Source of the DNA: Rapana venosa
Taxonomy: Eukaryota; Mollusca; Gastropoda; Neogastropoda; Muricidae
NCBI GenBank assembly: GCA_028751875.1
Contig: CM054134.1
Location: 72,335,106 to 72,399,105 of the forward strand
Length of the DNA: 64,000 bases
Direction of reading: 5' to 3'
A program made the translations under genes and the position numbers. Each line of letters begins with the position of its first letter. Within the stretch, counting starts at the first letter, position 1. Shown one piece after another: positions 10,840 to 25,028 of the stretch. The notes beneath the pieces are model-generated. The model did not search any database and was not told where the DNA came from. It saw only the letters and a list, made by a program, of their open reading frames with translations.

Positions 10840-11005
10840 TACACATCTGTTCCGCTTTTCGGAAGAGTAGGCCATTGTGTGCCGGTGGAAACAGATGACA
10901 AAATTTACAAAACCGCATATACACAGGGACTGGATGTAAAAAAAGCACATGCGTGCTTATTCCATTATCCCCGATATAAAAGAATAAATAAATAAAATAA
11001 AAAGA
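10840..11005 (+). mobile_element. SINE family A, 3' half
   Basis: Contains GAAGAGTAGGCCATTGTGTG, GGGACTGGATGTAAAAAAAG and CCATTATCCCCGATATAAAA. It matches the 3' half of the SINE at 57,541-57,905 and lacks the tRNA-like head. Confidence 0.85.
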
Positions 11006-12159
11006 ATCTGGTGCTTTCTGGATACATTCTATGTTATCAGCCTTTGATATATGTTGCATATTTAAAAGATATATCATGTAGCCTTGAAGGGAAGCGAAGC
11101 ATCAGCACAAAGCCTTGGCTTATCATAATAAAACTGACAGAAGACACTGTAAAGATCCAGCAGGACAAAATAATTCTTAAGCCAGGCACATTGTAGAAAG
11201 TATTTATTAAGAAACAAGCACTCATACTGACAAGAGTTGCTTAAGAAGTAAGTTTGATAAATTTTATAACATAGTTGTTCTTGAGAAGTAGCAATAAATT
11301 AGCAGTATTTGACATAATCTTTTGATGCCACGAATAAACTGCACTTTGTATGTGCTACGAGATGACTGATTGCTACTGTGTAAGAGGATCTTGGCCTAAA
11401 ATTACTAAGGAAAAGATATTTTGCAGCCTCAGTTTTGTTCTTTTGGATGCCAGTGACTGTGACAGTAGGTGCTTTTAAAAGATATTACACTACTGTTTGC
11501 AGAATCAGTGACTGTTCTCTGCAAACTATTTCAATTGTCTTGATAACAATGTCATATTCCACAAAGGAGTTCCAGTATTTCGTTATATAGGCCTTAATTT
11601 CTAACATCTGTAACCTACTGCTGAGGCCCGACTTGATAGCTTTCAAGTGAAGGTTGCTCTTTTAAATTATGATAGAGCTTTTTTTTTTTTTAGATTGAGA
11701 AACACCACATAGACCACTCATCAATCTAAGATCAGTTTTGGGGTAATACTAATAGTAATAGCGATATCACTGAAATGTGTCGTCATCAATATATCATGAA
11801 GAAGAAGAGATCTGTTCATTTGATTATGGAAATGTTTGTCAGCTGTCTACTTTGTCTCTGATGTGGCAGTTTGAAGCACTCTCCCTCAGTCTGACCCAGT
11901 GCTGGGTGTTAATGTTTACAGTGTAGTTTAAGCAAGCTATCTGATTTCAGTCTTCTTTTCAGACTCTGAATTGATGGGATATGGTTACGGCATCTCTGTA
12001 GTCTGTATTGTTACAATACTGTTCTTTCTTAAGCTGAAAGTGGTTTGAAGGAATAATCTGTCCGGTATCCATCTCTTTAATTGGCTGCAAGGTTTGTTTT
12101 GGTTGTTTTTTATGGGGTTTTTTGGTTGTTGGTTTTGTTTTTGTTTTGTTTTGTTGTTC

Positions 12160-12160
<1 letters not shown>
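11005..12160. other. Intron 1 sequence, no feature seen
   Basis: Unremarkable AT-rich DNA between the SINE fragment and the T/G homopolymers. Short open frames here carry no recognisable domain. Confidence 0.4.
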
Positions 12161-12166
<6 letters not shown>

Positions 12167-12215
<49 letters not shown>

Positions 12216-12217
12216 GG
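12167..12217. repeat. Poly-T followed by poly-G
   Basis: About 28 T then 23 G, just upstream of the first coding exon of gene 1. Confidence 0.92.
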
Positions 12218-12400
12218 TTATAAATAAATGCTTCAGGTTAACCATTCTTGAAAAGAACAAGAAATGAATAGGCTACCCACTATATCATCTTTTGTATAGT
12301 AAAAAAATGCTAACCTTTGTTTTCATGATTTATTGGATGGCTGCTATTTGACTTGCAAAATAATGCCTGTATCATTGTATCTATACTTCTGACTTTTCAG

Positions 12401-12642
12401 ATGATCTGAGCACTGGGCAGAGTGTAAGGGGGAAGCCACTATCATGTCTTCATACAGGTTACGTGCCCAATTGGCTGTCCAGGAGACGGACCTGGATGAT
12501 GTTGGAGTCGATGATGAGGGAAACGTAGTATTTCCCGATGAATCACCAGATGATAGAAATGAAGAAGCTGAAAGTTCAATGGAAGTGGATGAAGATGGGA
12601 ATCTCAGAATTCAGTCTGCTAGCAAACTTTTAGATGAAATGA
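12401..12642 (+). CDS. Gene 1 first coding exon (with 5' UTR)
   Basis: Acceptor TGACTTTTCAG ends at 12,400 and donor A|GTAAGT begins at 12,643. Coding starts at ATG 12,444 with an A at -3. It encodes 66 residues plus one base (phase 1). The protein is strongly acidic ([20 protein letters not shown], then [14 protein letters not shown]) with no signal peptide, consistent with a cytosolic N-terminus. Confidence 0.82.
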
Positions 12643-12831
12643 GTAAGTAAACACAACTGGAACAATACTTCATATTACCCCGCCATCTTTCTCTTTAACA
12701 TAGATTATGATATATCATACATAGACCTCACAAGTTTATTATATATATATATATATATATATATAGGTATGTATGTGTATATATATATATATTTTAGGTA
12801 TGTATGTGTATATAGGTATGTATGTGTATAT

Positions 12832-12884
<53 letters not shown>

Positions 12885-15800
12885 CATACATGTATTTATG
12901 TATTATTGTGAGATCTGTGTTTTTGTAAAATGCAATGTAAATTGCAGTCAGTGGGTAGTGTTTTATATGCTGATTATAAGGTTTGTGGGAAAGGGAAAGA
13001 AGTTAATTCATAATCTGTTGACAAAGTAACTTTGTAGAACAGATGAGATCTAATACTATTAATAGATCTTTACGGTACACTGTACAGTTTGATGAGTAAA
13101 CAAATTGATTTTAAACAATATTTATTTGTTTCATTTATTTGTGTTTTTACTTTTAAACTTAGGCTTAGAACTATGAATTTTGCGCTTATATATTTTTTTG
13201 CTTATAAATATAATTCAGTATTGTCAGTATACCCTGTTTACTGCATATAGTCATAATTCTTACATAGATAAAATCTTTGTTTTTTTAGGGAGATTAATTC
13301 TGTAGCTCAGTACGTAGAAATCAGATGCATTTGTATACTTTTGTAGAGCTGTTATGAGAAATCAAGAGGCATTGAATATATCTTTTAATGATGTGTTAAT
13401 CTGATCATCATTTTAATCTGTTACCTAAGGTATCAAAAGGTGTTTCATGACAGATTTTCCTCTTTATAAGTTGATCTGATGTTGCTTTTCTTTTTTTTTT
13501 AAAGTCTTGTTTTATTACAGATGATGGAGATAGGCAGAGTTCCACTGCAGCAGATAGCCCATCGGCTGAAGAACGGCGATCTTTACAGAGAAGACAAAGC
13601 GATAGGCGTTGTTATTCTAGTGATGGAACACCTGAAGAAGAAAAAGGAATGGTGAGTGCTTCAATTAGTTTTGTTGTGTTTCATGTCTGGTGTGAAAAAT
13701 GGAAGTGATATGAATGCTGGTCAGTGGTGATCTTTGTTTTGGTTTTGTTTCGAATGATCATTAAGATGTTGTCTTGCACATACCAGAAGACATTTCAGAA
13801 TGTTTTTCACTTCATGGTATTCTGTGACTTATTGAAGACGCTGTGCTGCAGATCAGTCAGATTTACAAATAATCCACAATGATGTACAGATCCTAGACAT
13901 GTTGACTCTTTTGTGACTAACATTAGTAACATGAAAAATTCTTCAAGTGAAAGACTAAAGGGTTAGGGAAAAAAATTGGCATAAGGCAGTTTTAAATAGA
14001 AGAAAAAGTTTTAAAAGCCAAGTTTAATAGTATCGTAGCATTATAGATATTTTTTAAACCCAGTTTATTAAAAACTTTGAGCTGTTCATTGTCTTCTTGA
14101 GCTCATATGTTGATTTTCAAAAGAAAAACTGTTAGTCTTTTTTCCCCCCCTTTTTCTGGATTTCATAGCATGGGATGATGCTTAAACTTTTTGGGTAAAG
14201 AGTAAATATAGTCAGGTATATTCTAAACAGCTTATCAATTCATTGGTATGTATTTTATGTTTATGCAAACATTTGAAAATGACTAAAGAAAATGCTCTGT
14301 TGATTTGACTTTTATGCCTGATCACAACCTTGTCAAAATGATAGTCATATAAAATTTGTGTAGAAGGGTTAAACCCCCCCAAGTACAGACAGATTTAAAA
14401 TGTGTTCAACTGCAAGATTACAATCAATAGACTTCTTCTGTGCATGCTGGCTTTTAGCTCAAGACTGCAAGTACCTAGACTCACATTATGATTATGCTAT
14501 TATCCTCAAAATAAAAGAATAAAATTTTAAAAAATAAAATAAAACTCACAGACACACACCAACACACACACACGCACGCACGCACACACACGCACACACA
14601 CACACAAACACACTACACCACACCATACCACAACACAACACAAACACACACCACACCACACCATACCACACCACACCATACCACACCACACCATACCATA
14701 CCACACCACACCACACGACATCACAACACACACTCGCTCACTCACACACACTCACACACCACACCACAACACAACACAACACAACATAACACACACACTA
14801 TTGAACGGACAAATTAATTTTGTTTCATTTAGATGGTCATTCAATCAATAAACTAGTCTGTCAGTGGTCTTTTCAGTGAGCCAGTTTGTCAACCAGCTAC
14901 CTTTTGTTTTTTCAGGAGGATGTGGTGAACCTGATCTTTATGTAAGAACTGTGCAAAAATGTACACAACAAAGAAACATCTTTACTACATTGTTCGTGTT
15001 ACGCCATTTATATATTTGTTTCATGACTAAACATAGCTTTGACTTGCAAGCAGAGCTGCCTATTTAATATAAATCCTTGTATCCTTTGCACATTAGAGGT
15101 AAGGGGTAAAAACATCTTACAAATGGGGGTTTTGGGATGCACTATAGTTTAACCCTTAGCCAGCCAGGTAATGTCCCCCAAAACAAATGGGTACTGTACA
15201 AAATCATTCTGGATTAAAATCTGATATAATAGAGGAAAAGGATTCATTTTGCGAAAAGAAACAAAATGAGAAATACATATAAAGACATTTTATAGTTTTT
15301 TTGGGTTTGTTGTTAGTCGTTTTTTTGGGGGGGCGGGTGTTGTTTGTTCTTTGACTAGAGGTCCATTGTTCACCAATGGTGAGATTTTTGCATATGCAAC
15401 CATTTTTGTGCCCCCTCCCTCCCCACCATTTAGGTAGCTGCATGCTGACTTTTGGGATGGTATCTAACCACAATATCTATCTGCTGCATGTGCATTTCAA
15501 ATTTTTTCATCCGTTCCTACCAGCACAAAATGGCCTACTCTTTTAAAAAGGTGGAGCGGGTTTTTAACATGTGCGCAAAATGTTTTACATACGCTGGACC
15601 TCAGTTTATAGTCTCATCTGAAGGACTTCGATATTCATTTCAACTTTTTCGTCACATTGGCAAAGAAAGGGCAAGGCTGGAATCGAACCCAGAACCTCAC
15701 AATATACTTGTTTGGCAGGTTAACATCTTAACCGTCGTGCCTCTTTTCTTCTTTTATTCCAATCTAATACATTCTAAGAACACCACCCCCCCCCCCCCCC

Positions 15801-16207
15801 CACTTCATATAGATCTCCTTCATGGCTATCTGTTAGTCTGTGTCACGGACATGGCCATGTAGGGTAGAATGCATAGTGCTTGGTCTTCTCCTGCGTGTAC
15901 TCTGCAGGAGGCCTGCTCACTGGCCTCAGCTGACACACTCTGACTTCAGGGCATCTCATTATTTTATTTTATTTTTTTATTTTATACCACTTTAAGTCAC
16001 GAGATTTCTCTGCGTGAAATTCGGGCTGCTCTCCCCGGGGAGAGCGCGTCGCCACAAGAGCAGCGCCACCCTTTTTTTTTTTTTTTTTGGTCTGCAACTG
16101 TATTTGTTTCCCTATCAGAGTGGCTTTTTTCTAAGAATTTTGCCAGGGACAACTCTCTTGTTGCCGTGGGTTCTTTTACGTGCGCTGAAAATTTTGTGTA
16201 ACACACG

Positions 16208-16238
<31 letters not shown>

Positions 16239-19200
16239 TAGCGCCCAGACCACCACTCATGGTCTAATGGATGGGGAAAAATTACGGGCCCAAACGGGAT
16301 ACGAACCACGCACACACCCGACCCGGATTTTTCGCATTCTAGACAGGCGTGTTACCTCTAGACCACCAATCCACCGATCCATTAATAAGTTAGTATCCCC
16401 AAAGTTGGCATGTGGCTACCTTAATGGTGTGTAAAAACAGTTGCATACACAAAGTCTCACCTTTGGTGAACCGTGGCGCTCTAGCTGTGGAACAAACAAA
16501 AGAGTAAAATTTCAAATTTGCTTGGAAAAAGGCAGGAGAATGGGCTGGGTAGGCAGAACATAAGCAAGAGATAGAGAGGGGATAGAGAAGTATAGGAAAA
16601 GGCAGAATCAAAGGGGGATGATAGAAAAGGGGAAATTTATAGCACAGATTTCCAGAAAGTGGGGATGTTATTTATAGTGAAAGAGCCCACGGCATCCCCA
16701 TGGGAGGTATCACTGTTGTTAAAAAAAGATTGCAAAAGGGATTTTGGTGTGTGTGTGTGTGCGTGTGTGTAAGATCGATCATTGATATTAATGTTTAAAC
16801 AATGTAATATAAGGTCATAACTTTGAAACAAATTAAAACAGTGTACGTTTCATTCAGCTCTGGCCCCAGAAGGGTGGGTGGATGGGTGGGGGGTTGTAAG
16901 GTAGTGAAACAAACAAAACACATAGTGAGAGTCGGTGCATTTTGTACATAGACTAACTGCAGTGAGTGGTTTTGCCTTGAATACAAGCTCTTCTACTTTA
17001 CTGTGCACACTTTACATTTCGTGAGCAAAGTTTCATCTTCGTCAGTTGCACTACAAAAAACAAAACAAACAAATCTTTACAAGCTTTGGGTTTGTTTTTT
17101 TAAATTTGCATCATCTGCTTAAACTGTCATTTTGATAAGGCAGTGGTTGTGGACAGCTATGACTAGTTTATCTTTATTTTTACAATTTTCTTGTCTGTAG
17201 GTTTAAGACCATTAGAGTCAAAATAAATGTTGAATTTACTTGCTTTCATTTTGATGAATAAAGGCACTCTTGTACAGTGTTTTTAGTTTTCTTTTTAATT
17301 AGTTCAGTGCAGAACTGTTTATTTTTTAACAGAAAGACTTTCAAGCAGAAAGACTTTTCCTTTTTGTTCATGTGACTAAGATGGAGACTCGGAGTGTGAT
17401 GGTATCAGAGGAAACTTTTGTTTTCTCTGTGTGTGTGTGTGTGTGTGTGTGCGCGCGCATGCATGCATGCATGTGCGTGCGTGTGAGTGTGTGTGTGTTC
17501 GTTCTTCTACTTATATAGTGGGTCATTAAGAGAATGGTTATGCATGATTATTTGTTTTATTATTTTGGTACCACCATGAATTTTAACCACGATTGTCAAA
17601 GGGCTACTGTAATGGAGAACAGTGTTTTTATTTATTAATTTATTTATTCTTTTATTTCAAAGATAATGGAATAAGCACTCATGTGCATTTTTACATCCAG
17701 CCCCCATGTGTATGCAGTTTTGGAAATTTTGTCATCTGTTCCCACTGGCATGCAATGGCCTACACTTCGAAAAGCGTAAAGGGTTTTAATGTGTGAGCAA
17801 GATGCTTTGCGTGAATTTGCACACAGGACCTCAGTTTATAGTCTCATCCAAAGGATTTTTCAGTTTCAATGTATCTGCCTGTGAGTGTCTGTGTCTGCAA
17901 ATGTATCTGTGTGTGTGTGTATGCATTTGTGTTGCCTTTTATTTGAAAAAAAACAAAACAGCCCCACAACTGGCTACATATGAAAGACTAGGATGAATGA
18001 AAGCGCTTTGATTTGTTTTTTTGCAAGATATAGCACTATAAAATCCATGTATTATTATTATTACAACATTCAGACATAAAGCGACAGTGTTGATATCTTG
18101 TAAAAGTTTGACTCAAAAAGTACCAAAACCTTTTAGTATTATTGTCTCAATGGTCCTGGAAGCCCCTTTAGTGTAAAACTAATAGCCTTGGGGAGCCCTG
18201 CTGAAAAGTATAGCGATGAACGTACAAATGTATTGAATTTGTAAGTGTTTATTCTTTATGCTACTTATGTGAACTTTTGTGCACTAACCATAACAGACTA
18301 ATGATTTTTGTTTATATTCTGGAGCAGTGTGTTGTGCCTTTGGTTTGATTGAGTCAATTCAGATTATAGGGTTGGATTTCATCATCTACTCGCATACTTT
18401 TATGAGTTGTGTCCATTAGTGAGTGGTTTGATTTTCTCTGTTCTGAGTGATTTGTAGACACACTTGATATTTGAACAGTTTATAAAATACATCATGTAAA
18501 ACAATCAGAACATTGATTCAAATATATTCAGACTCATCATTAGTTACTGACTGAATAAGCATAGTACAGAATTTTAATTGACTCAATTTGATATTCATTA
18601 AGGAATCAAAAAGTTTCATATCTTAGTTTGTAAAAGATGAAAATGAAAGGGATGCATGAGGTTCACATTGTTATTAAAACAAAAAATATCCCCAAGAAAT
18701 AGTACTGAGAATACCATGAAAAAGTGTTTGGTAAGCAATTACTTTGTGGAACTGAGATCGGCATGGACAGTCTGGACAGAGAATTATGTGGATATGGCAT
18801 GACAAATGACATGCTTTATAACGGGCTATGTAATCCCTACACCACATGTTAAAGACAAATCAGCAGTTTAAGATTTCAGTTTTCTAAGGAAGCATTACCA
18901 TATCATATGAGGAACATTCTGTATACACAACACAGCGTTTGCCAATAAATCCCCTCAATCACTTCTGAGGTCTAGAACAATGCGCCTGTCAAAAAAACAA
19001 ACAAACAAGAGGCCATGGATTTAATCCTTGTTTGAGCCAACCTCCCCCCTTCTCCCTACTCCATGCATGGTAGTCTGAGTGCTTGTCTTTCAGATGAGAT
19101 TATTTTGTTTGGTTGGTTGGTTTTTCCTCAGCTACAGCTCCAAAGTTCAACGATGATGAGATTTTTTTGTATGCAACTTTCCCTCCCACCTTTAAGGTAA

Positions 19201-20046
19201 CCCTGTCTGTCTGTCTATTTATCAGTCTATCAGTCTGTCCAGTTCTGTGGTCATTGCTATCTTTCTCTTCTTTTCCTTTCACTCTATATAAAGTCTCTAG
19301 GGTTTTGCACTGCAGACATGGTCACCTGCCCCTGTATTCCTGACCGCTTTGTGTGTTGTCTCCTAACAGCCACAAACTCCATCACTGAGTCTTCTAAGCT
19401 GCAGAACATTGGCTGGACAGTAGTTTTGTGATATACTTGTATTTTTGGCAGAATCAATATATAATGCTTGAATTGATTTGTTCAAATTATGTTCTCCTCT
19501 GAGTCATATTCTATCTTTTTACACATTGTGTTGTCGACCAGCTTTTACTGACTTCAAAACCCAGTGCTATCATTCAGAATCGTGCATTTTTGTGTGAAAG
19601 TACTGTTGTGCATACCTGCCATGATTTTGCTTCTTAATCTGTAAACTATTACCTTTGTTTTAACCCTGTCGTTAGGTTTATATTATATTGCATGTGAACC
19701 TTTTTCATCTGCATGCACAGGCACCTACCAATCACACTGCAGAGAATTTTGTTAGCTAGCTTTCAGTCGAAAGCATCTATGTTGATGAATTCAAAGCCTT
19801 GTAGCTATTTTAAAAGTGGAGTTTTCCAATAATTTATTATATAAGTGTTGGATACAAAGTCATTGATGAATGATTTACCAGGTGTTGTTAAAGTGTGCAT
19901 TTTGATTTTTTTTTAAATTGTATACCTCTTCTTTTGTGTGAATAGAACTTCAAGATTGTAACAGGTAGTCAGTAGTAATAACATTTTAATATATACAAAG
20001 AGTAGGAAAGAAAAGGTATCTTAAATCTAAGATTTTTGTTGACAGG

Positions 20047-20111
<65 letters not shown>

Positions 20112-21285
20112 AGGCACCATGGTCGAGTGGTTTAGGCGGTCAAGTCGTGATCCAGAGGTCGCGGGTTCGATCCCCGCTCGGCTCGGTGTTGTGTCCTTGG
20201 GAAAGACACTTTACTCCTATTTTCCTCACTCCACCCAGGTGTACAAGTGGGTACCAGCTCTGCTGGGGAAGTATCTGGCGACAGACTAGCGTCCTGTCAC
20301 AGGGGTGGTGAAAAACCATCAGTTCGCTTAACGCTACAGAAACCGGGATAAGCTCCGGCTCTATGGGCCTTCTGGCTCGAAAGAACATACTACTTTACTA
20401 CATATATATATATATATATATTACATTATATATTTCCTATTTCTCCTGTAATAGTTGTGTGTTCTTGATTGTGAATGGTATAAAACATGAAATTAGAGTG
20501 TCATAATGCCATGGTAGGAGCCTGGTCATGTTACAGAAACCAGCAACAGGAAAGGGTGGACAGACACTGGTCATACGGTGCCATTTTTTAGCAAGTTGTG
20601 TAAAGTCTCTTTTTCTCCCTTTCTTCCTAAATAATTTCTGCAGGTATGACAGGACACTTCAATTTTCTTCATTATTTTCACTTGTGTTCATTCAACTTTA
20701 AATTCTGTGGCAATCTCCGAATCATCATTTTTGTTTTAAGTACTTCCTAGAGTTGTCTTTGCAAAAGTGTCATTGTGTTTTTGTGTACATGTGTGCACAC
20801 ACACATGCACACGCGCATGCATGTCTTGCTGCCTTTGTTTTGTGTTGGGTGTGTGATGTCATTTTTCGCATTAGCTATACCCAAAACTCATATCTGTTTG
20901 TTTCAGCTGGGGCGAGATTCCTTTACAAGAGCACTGAACGGTGAACAGGATGGTGCCAGACCAGACCCACAGAATGAGGACCTTCAGGACATAGAGCTCA
21001 CTGTGCTTGAACGCTCCCAACAAGGTCCTTCCTCTCCCCCCTCCCCCCCAACCACCTTTTTTTTCTTTTTGCAAATCAAGTTTGAAATTTCAGTTTCGAA
21101 TCTCATCTGCTTGATTTATTTTATAACAGGAGGGGGAAAAAACTAGATATGTTAGTTGATTTTACTGTGTTGTATATTTGGCTTGCACTTAATAATAATA
21201 ATACGTGGAATTTATATAGCGCTATATATATGCATTCGACCGACTCCTACACATGCAACCAACAATAATTAACAGTTTTAACAAA

Positions 21286-21342
<57 letters not shown>

Positions 21343-23134
21343 GTAGACACTTCAGCAGGATGATGGAAATTTTCTCTGTGTGAAATTTTAGCTGGTCTCT
21401 CTGGGAGAGTTAACTGTCACAGTACACTGCCATTTCCTTTTCTTTTGTAGGAAGTAGGGGTGGGGGCTGAGGGAATTCAGCCTCTGTGTATGTTTCACAG
21501 CATAGACTTCTTACTGCAGAAAAGAAGAAGAAGAAGAAAAAAAAGCTAAGTTACCCGTTTAAGTTTATAAATGGCTGAATACAGACAGATAGATAATACA
21601 TGTATAGAAATGGATTGCTGTCAATGTTTACATAAAGTCTTGTAATATATTTTGTTTTGTTTGTTTTACGGGGGAGGTGGTGTTACTCGATATTGCCTTG
21701 TATGTCTGCTGTTGCTTTTTAAACAAACAAACAAAAATCATGCAGACTTATAATCTTTTTTATTTGTTTAAGTGTGTGTATGTGTGTGTGTGTCTCTCTC
21801 TCTCTTTCTCTCTCTCTCTCTCGGTGGCTTCCCTTGCTTGGCTGCCAGCAAGACGCTTTCTCTCCAGCTCTGAGTAAGTTTTTCCTTTTCTTCAACAATT
21901 CCTCTTCAAAATGCCAGTTGTGGGCCTCCCTGTAACCTTGGAGTGCATGTTGAACGCAGTGTTGCATGAACAGACCGAGTCTTCATTCAAAGTGGATGGG
22001 CGAGAACATCAAACTGTTGTTGTGATTCGCTTGACAAGTAACACTGCCAACCATTCCCCTATTACTCCAGTTCAACAGGCAATGTATCGCAAAAAGTGTC
22101 CATCTCAGGTGAATAGAGACAAAATAAGAGCAGAAAGGTATAGAAAAAACAAGGAGAAGAAAGTGAATGAACGAGTTTCATCCCCCTCCGGTTTGTTTCT
22201 ACCCACCCCGCCTAGTTTGTGCTATACTACAGGCCATTCTGACAACAACACTGCTACGGACATGTTTGTGTATGAGACCCACTGCCCTCCCTCTTCAAGC
22301 TACTGTCAGGATGAACAATGTATTGACATGATACTGGATGACACTGACAGACAGACAGTGACAATTTCATTTGACAAAAATGTAAGAAATGAATCATGTG
22401 GTGAAATTGTGAATGTAGCAAAAGAGTGTGGTTGTAGTTACATAAATGGAATTAGAGATTGTGTCCATGATAACAGGAATGAAGAGGGAGATTGTGAAAT
22501 AGGGAAGGAGGGTGTGGAAAATCACGAAATGCATGTGAAGAAAGGTAGGGATGCGATGCGTGCAGAAAATGACAGAGAAGTGCGTGCAGAGAGTGAGGGA
22601 GAGGGTGTAGAAGGTGAGAGTGGGGAAGGGTGTGGGGAGAATGAGAGTGAGGAAGAGTGTGCAGAGAATGTAACAGGAGCAGAGTGTGCAGGGTTTATGG
22701 AAGATGGGGATGAAAGCTGCGAAATGGAAGAGACTGTTACACTAGCAGATGTAATGGAAAGGTTGCAGCAAATGACAGAGAAAGCTGAAGATGTCCACTT
22801 CATGACACGTGACATGAGACAGTGCACTGCTAGGACCACTGCTGTGTTGAAGGGAAATGTTTACAAAGATGTTTCTTGATTAATGTGTTGTACACTTCCG
22901 GACTGACTTAACAACATGAAGAAACTGTGGTCCGATGAATGACATTATATGTATATAGAACAATGATATGGAGTCCATGTCATGAAGACTGTTTGGGCTG
23001 TCATTAATTAATTATGCTTTTCGTTGATTCTGTGTTTTGTGCCCAGTCCCCATCCCACTGTCCCCTTGTGAATGGGCGTTGACGCTTATCACAATAAACT
23101 GTTGTTGTCATTGTCTCTCTCTCTATATATCTAT

Positions 23135-23218
<84 letters not shown>

Positions 23219-23845
23219 TTGTGTGCCCGCATATGTGTGTTTTTATTTGTACATATATGTGTTTAAACCTTAATTCATTACTGTTGTTATAGATTTTTAA
23301 CAATAAAAATATAGGGCTAAAATTGCAAACTGAGAATGTCTTGTTTGCTGAAAATTTTTTACATCATGGTCACCCAACAATTGTTTACAAGTACATATAT
23401 TTACGAAGTATCAATGAAATACATTTGTGCATAACAATATTGTATAAGCATGTTGGAATGGTCCATCATTCTAGCAGTTATTGGGGTTGTTATCTTCTTC
23501 AAGGCCAGCATTATGAAGGTGGCACCCATATCTTTTTTTTTCTTCTTTCTTTTTTTAGTTTCAAAATGCATCTCCCTTTCTTACCAGCCAAACCTTCATC
23601 ACCCTACACCCCAAAATCTCAACCCCTCACCAATAACCCCTACCCCTGGCCCCTAAACCCTAAAAGAGTTATGCCTGTATCATTTTGCTATGGTGCCATA
23701 CCTTCCCTTGACCTGAAAGAGATTGCTATCCAGTTAAACTCTTGGGCAATGGAAGGCTGCATAAGCAGTCATTCAGCCATTTGCACTGTGTTTGCTTGTG
23801 GGTAACTTTGGTTTTGAGGACTGCATTCTCTCACCCTTAAGGAAA

Positions 23846-23884
<39 letters not shown>

Positions 23885-24952
23885 ATTTGTAGGTTCTTGT
23901 TTATGGGAGGGGATTCCTTTCCTCAGCTAGAGTTCCAAGGTTCACCCACCAGTGGTGAGATTCTGTTTTTGCCCACCATTAAAGTAGCTGCATTTTGACT
24001 TCAGGGACAAAGTCATTTGACCAGAGTTCTTTATGATCCCCACCCAGTTTTTCATTATATCCAATCAATACTTTTTGATGGTTTAAACTGAAGATATGTG
24101 TAAGATGTAAGTTTTTTTGGCTTATGTTCACTTGCTTGCACCAGCACTATCAAAAGTCACTGTATGTATGTAAGACCTAAGACTTTCCCCTATTGTTTCA
24201 TCTCATAATTATCTGTCCCTGCCTTCAATGGCCAAATTTCCCATCACCCTGCCAAAGTGTATAACCTCTGTGTGTTTGAAATTGTTAAAACTGTTAATTA
24301 TTGTTGGTTGCATATGTAGGAGTGGGTAGAATGCAAGCGCTCTGATTTGTTTTTGCAAGATATAGCGCTATATAAATTCCATTTCTTATTATTATCATTT
24401 AAAGTCACTATAGCAAGGTTTGTGTGTAAAGAAGTCAGTGTGTATGTACGGTCATGTTGACAGGAAGCTCCGTGGACTTGGGGTGGGGTGGAAATGCCCA
24501 CTCCCTGGAGATGGGGGACAGAGAGTCACATGCTGCTGAACAGAATTCAGAGAAAAAAGGGTTGGCTTTTGTTGTTTTCCTGTTTCTCTTCTTTATCAGT
24601 TTTTTTTTTTTATCCCAGCTACTTCCTCAAGATTTGGTGTTAGTAGAGTCTTTTTGATTAATATAGCACACAATAATGAGTAAATGAACAATTAATGTTG
24701 GAACCAACTTTGAAGTCTGTTGTATTCATTCAGTAATCACACAGTAGTATGACTAATCAAGAAAAGTGTTAACAGGTTAAAGCGGTGCTTTTGTTTTAGC
24801 ATTTTGGGGGGGGGGAGGGGGGGGGGGGGGGCATTTAATCGAGAAGACTAGCCCATTAAAGAAAAAGTTTTTAATGGAAAAGATGTGGTAGAAAAGTTAG
24901 TGTTGAGAAAAATTGAAATACTAAATATTTGCTGAAAGCTTAAGATGATTAT

Positions 24953-25028
<76 letters not shown>

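Noticed and set aside
15452..15862. 136-codon plus-strand open frame
   Set aside because: Most of it reads through a reverse-oriented family A SINE, including its reversed tRNA head.
20110..20180. Functional tRNA gene, suggested by good A and B boxes
   Set aside because: The sequence continues into a SINE body with no CCA-proximal terminator, and no complete cloverleaf with a matching acceptor stem was found. It is a tRNA-derived SINE head. The same applies to heads at 4,715, 28,966, 29,402 and 57,541.
23323..23805. 160-codon plus-strand open frame in intron 4
   Set aside because: No recognisable domain, a Phe/Ser-rich low-complexity centre and no splice or codon-bias support.
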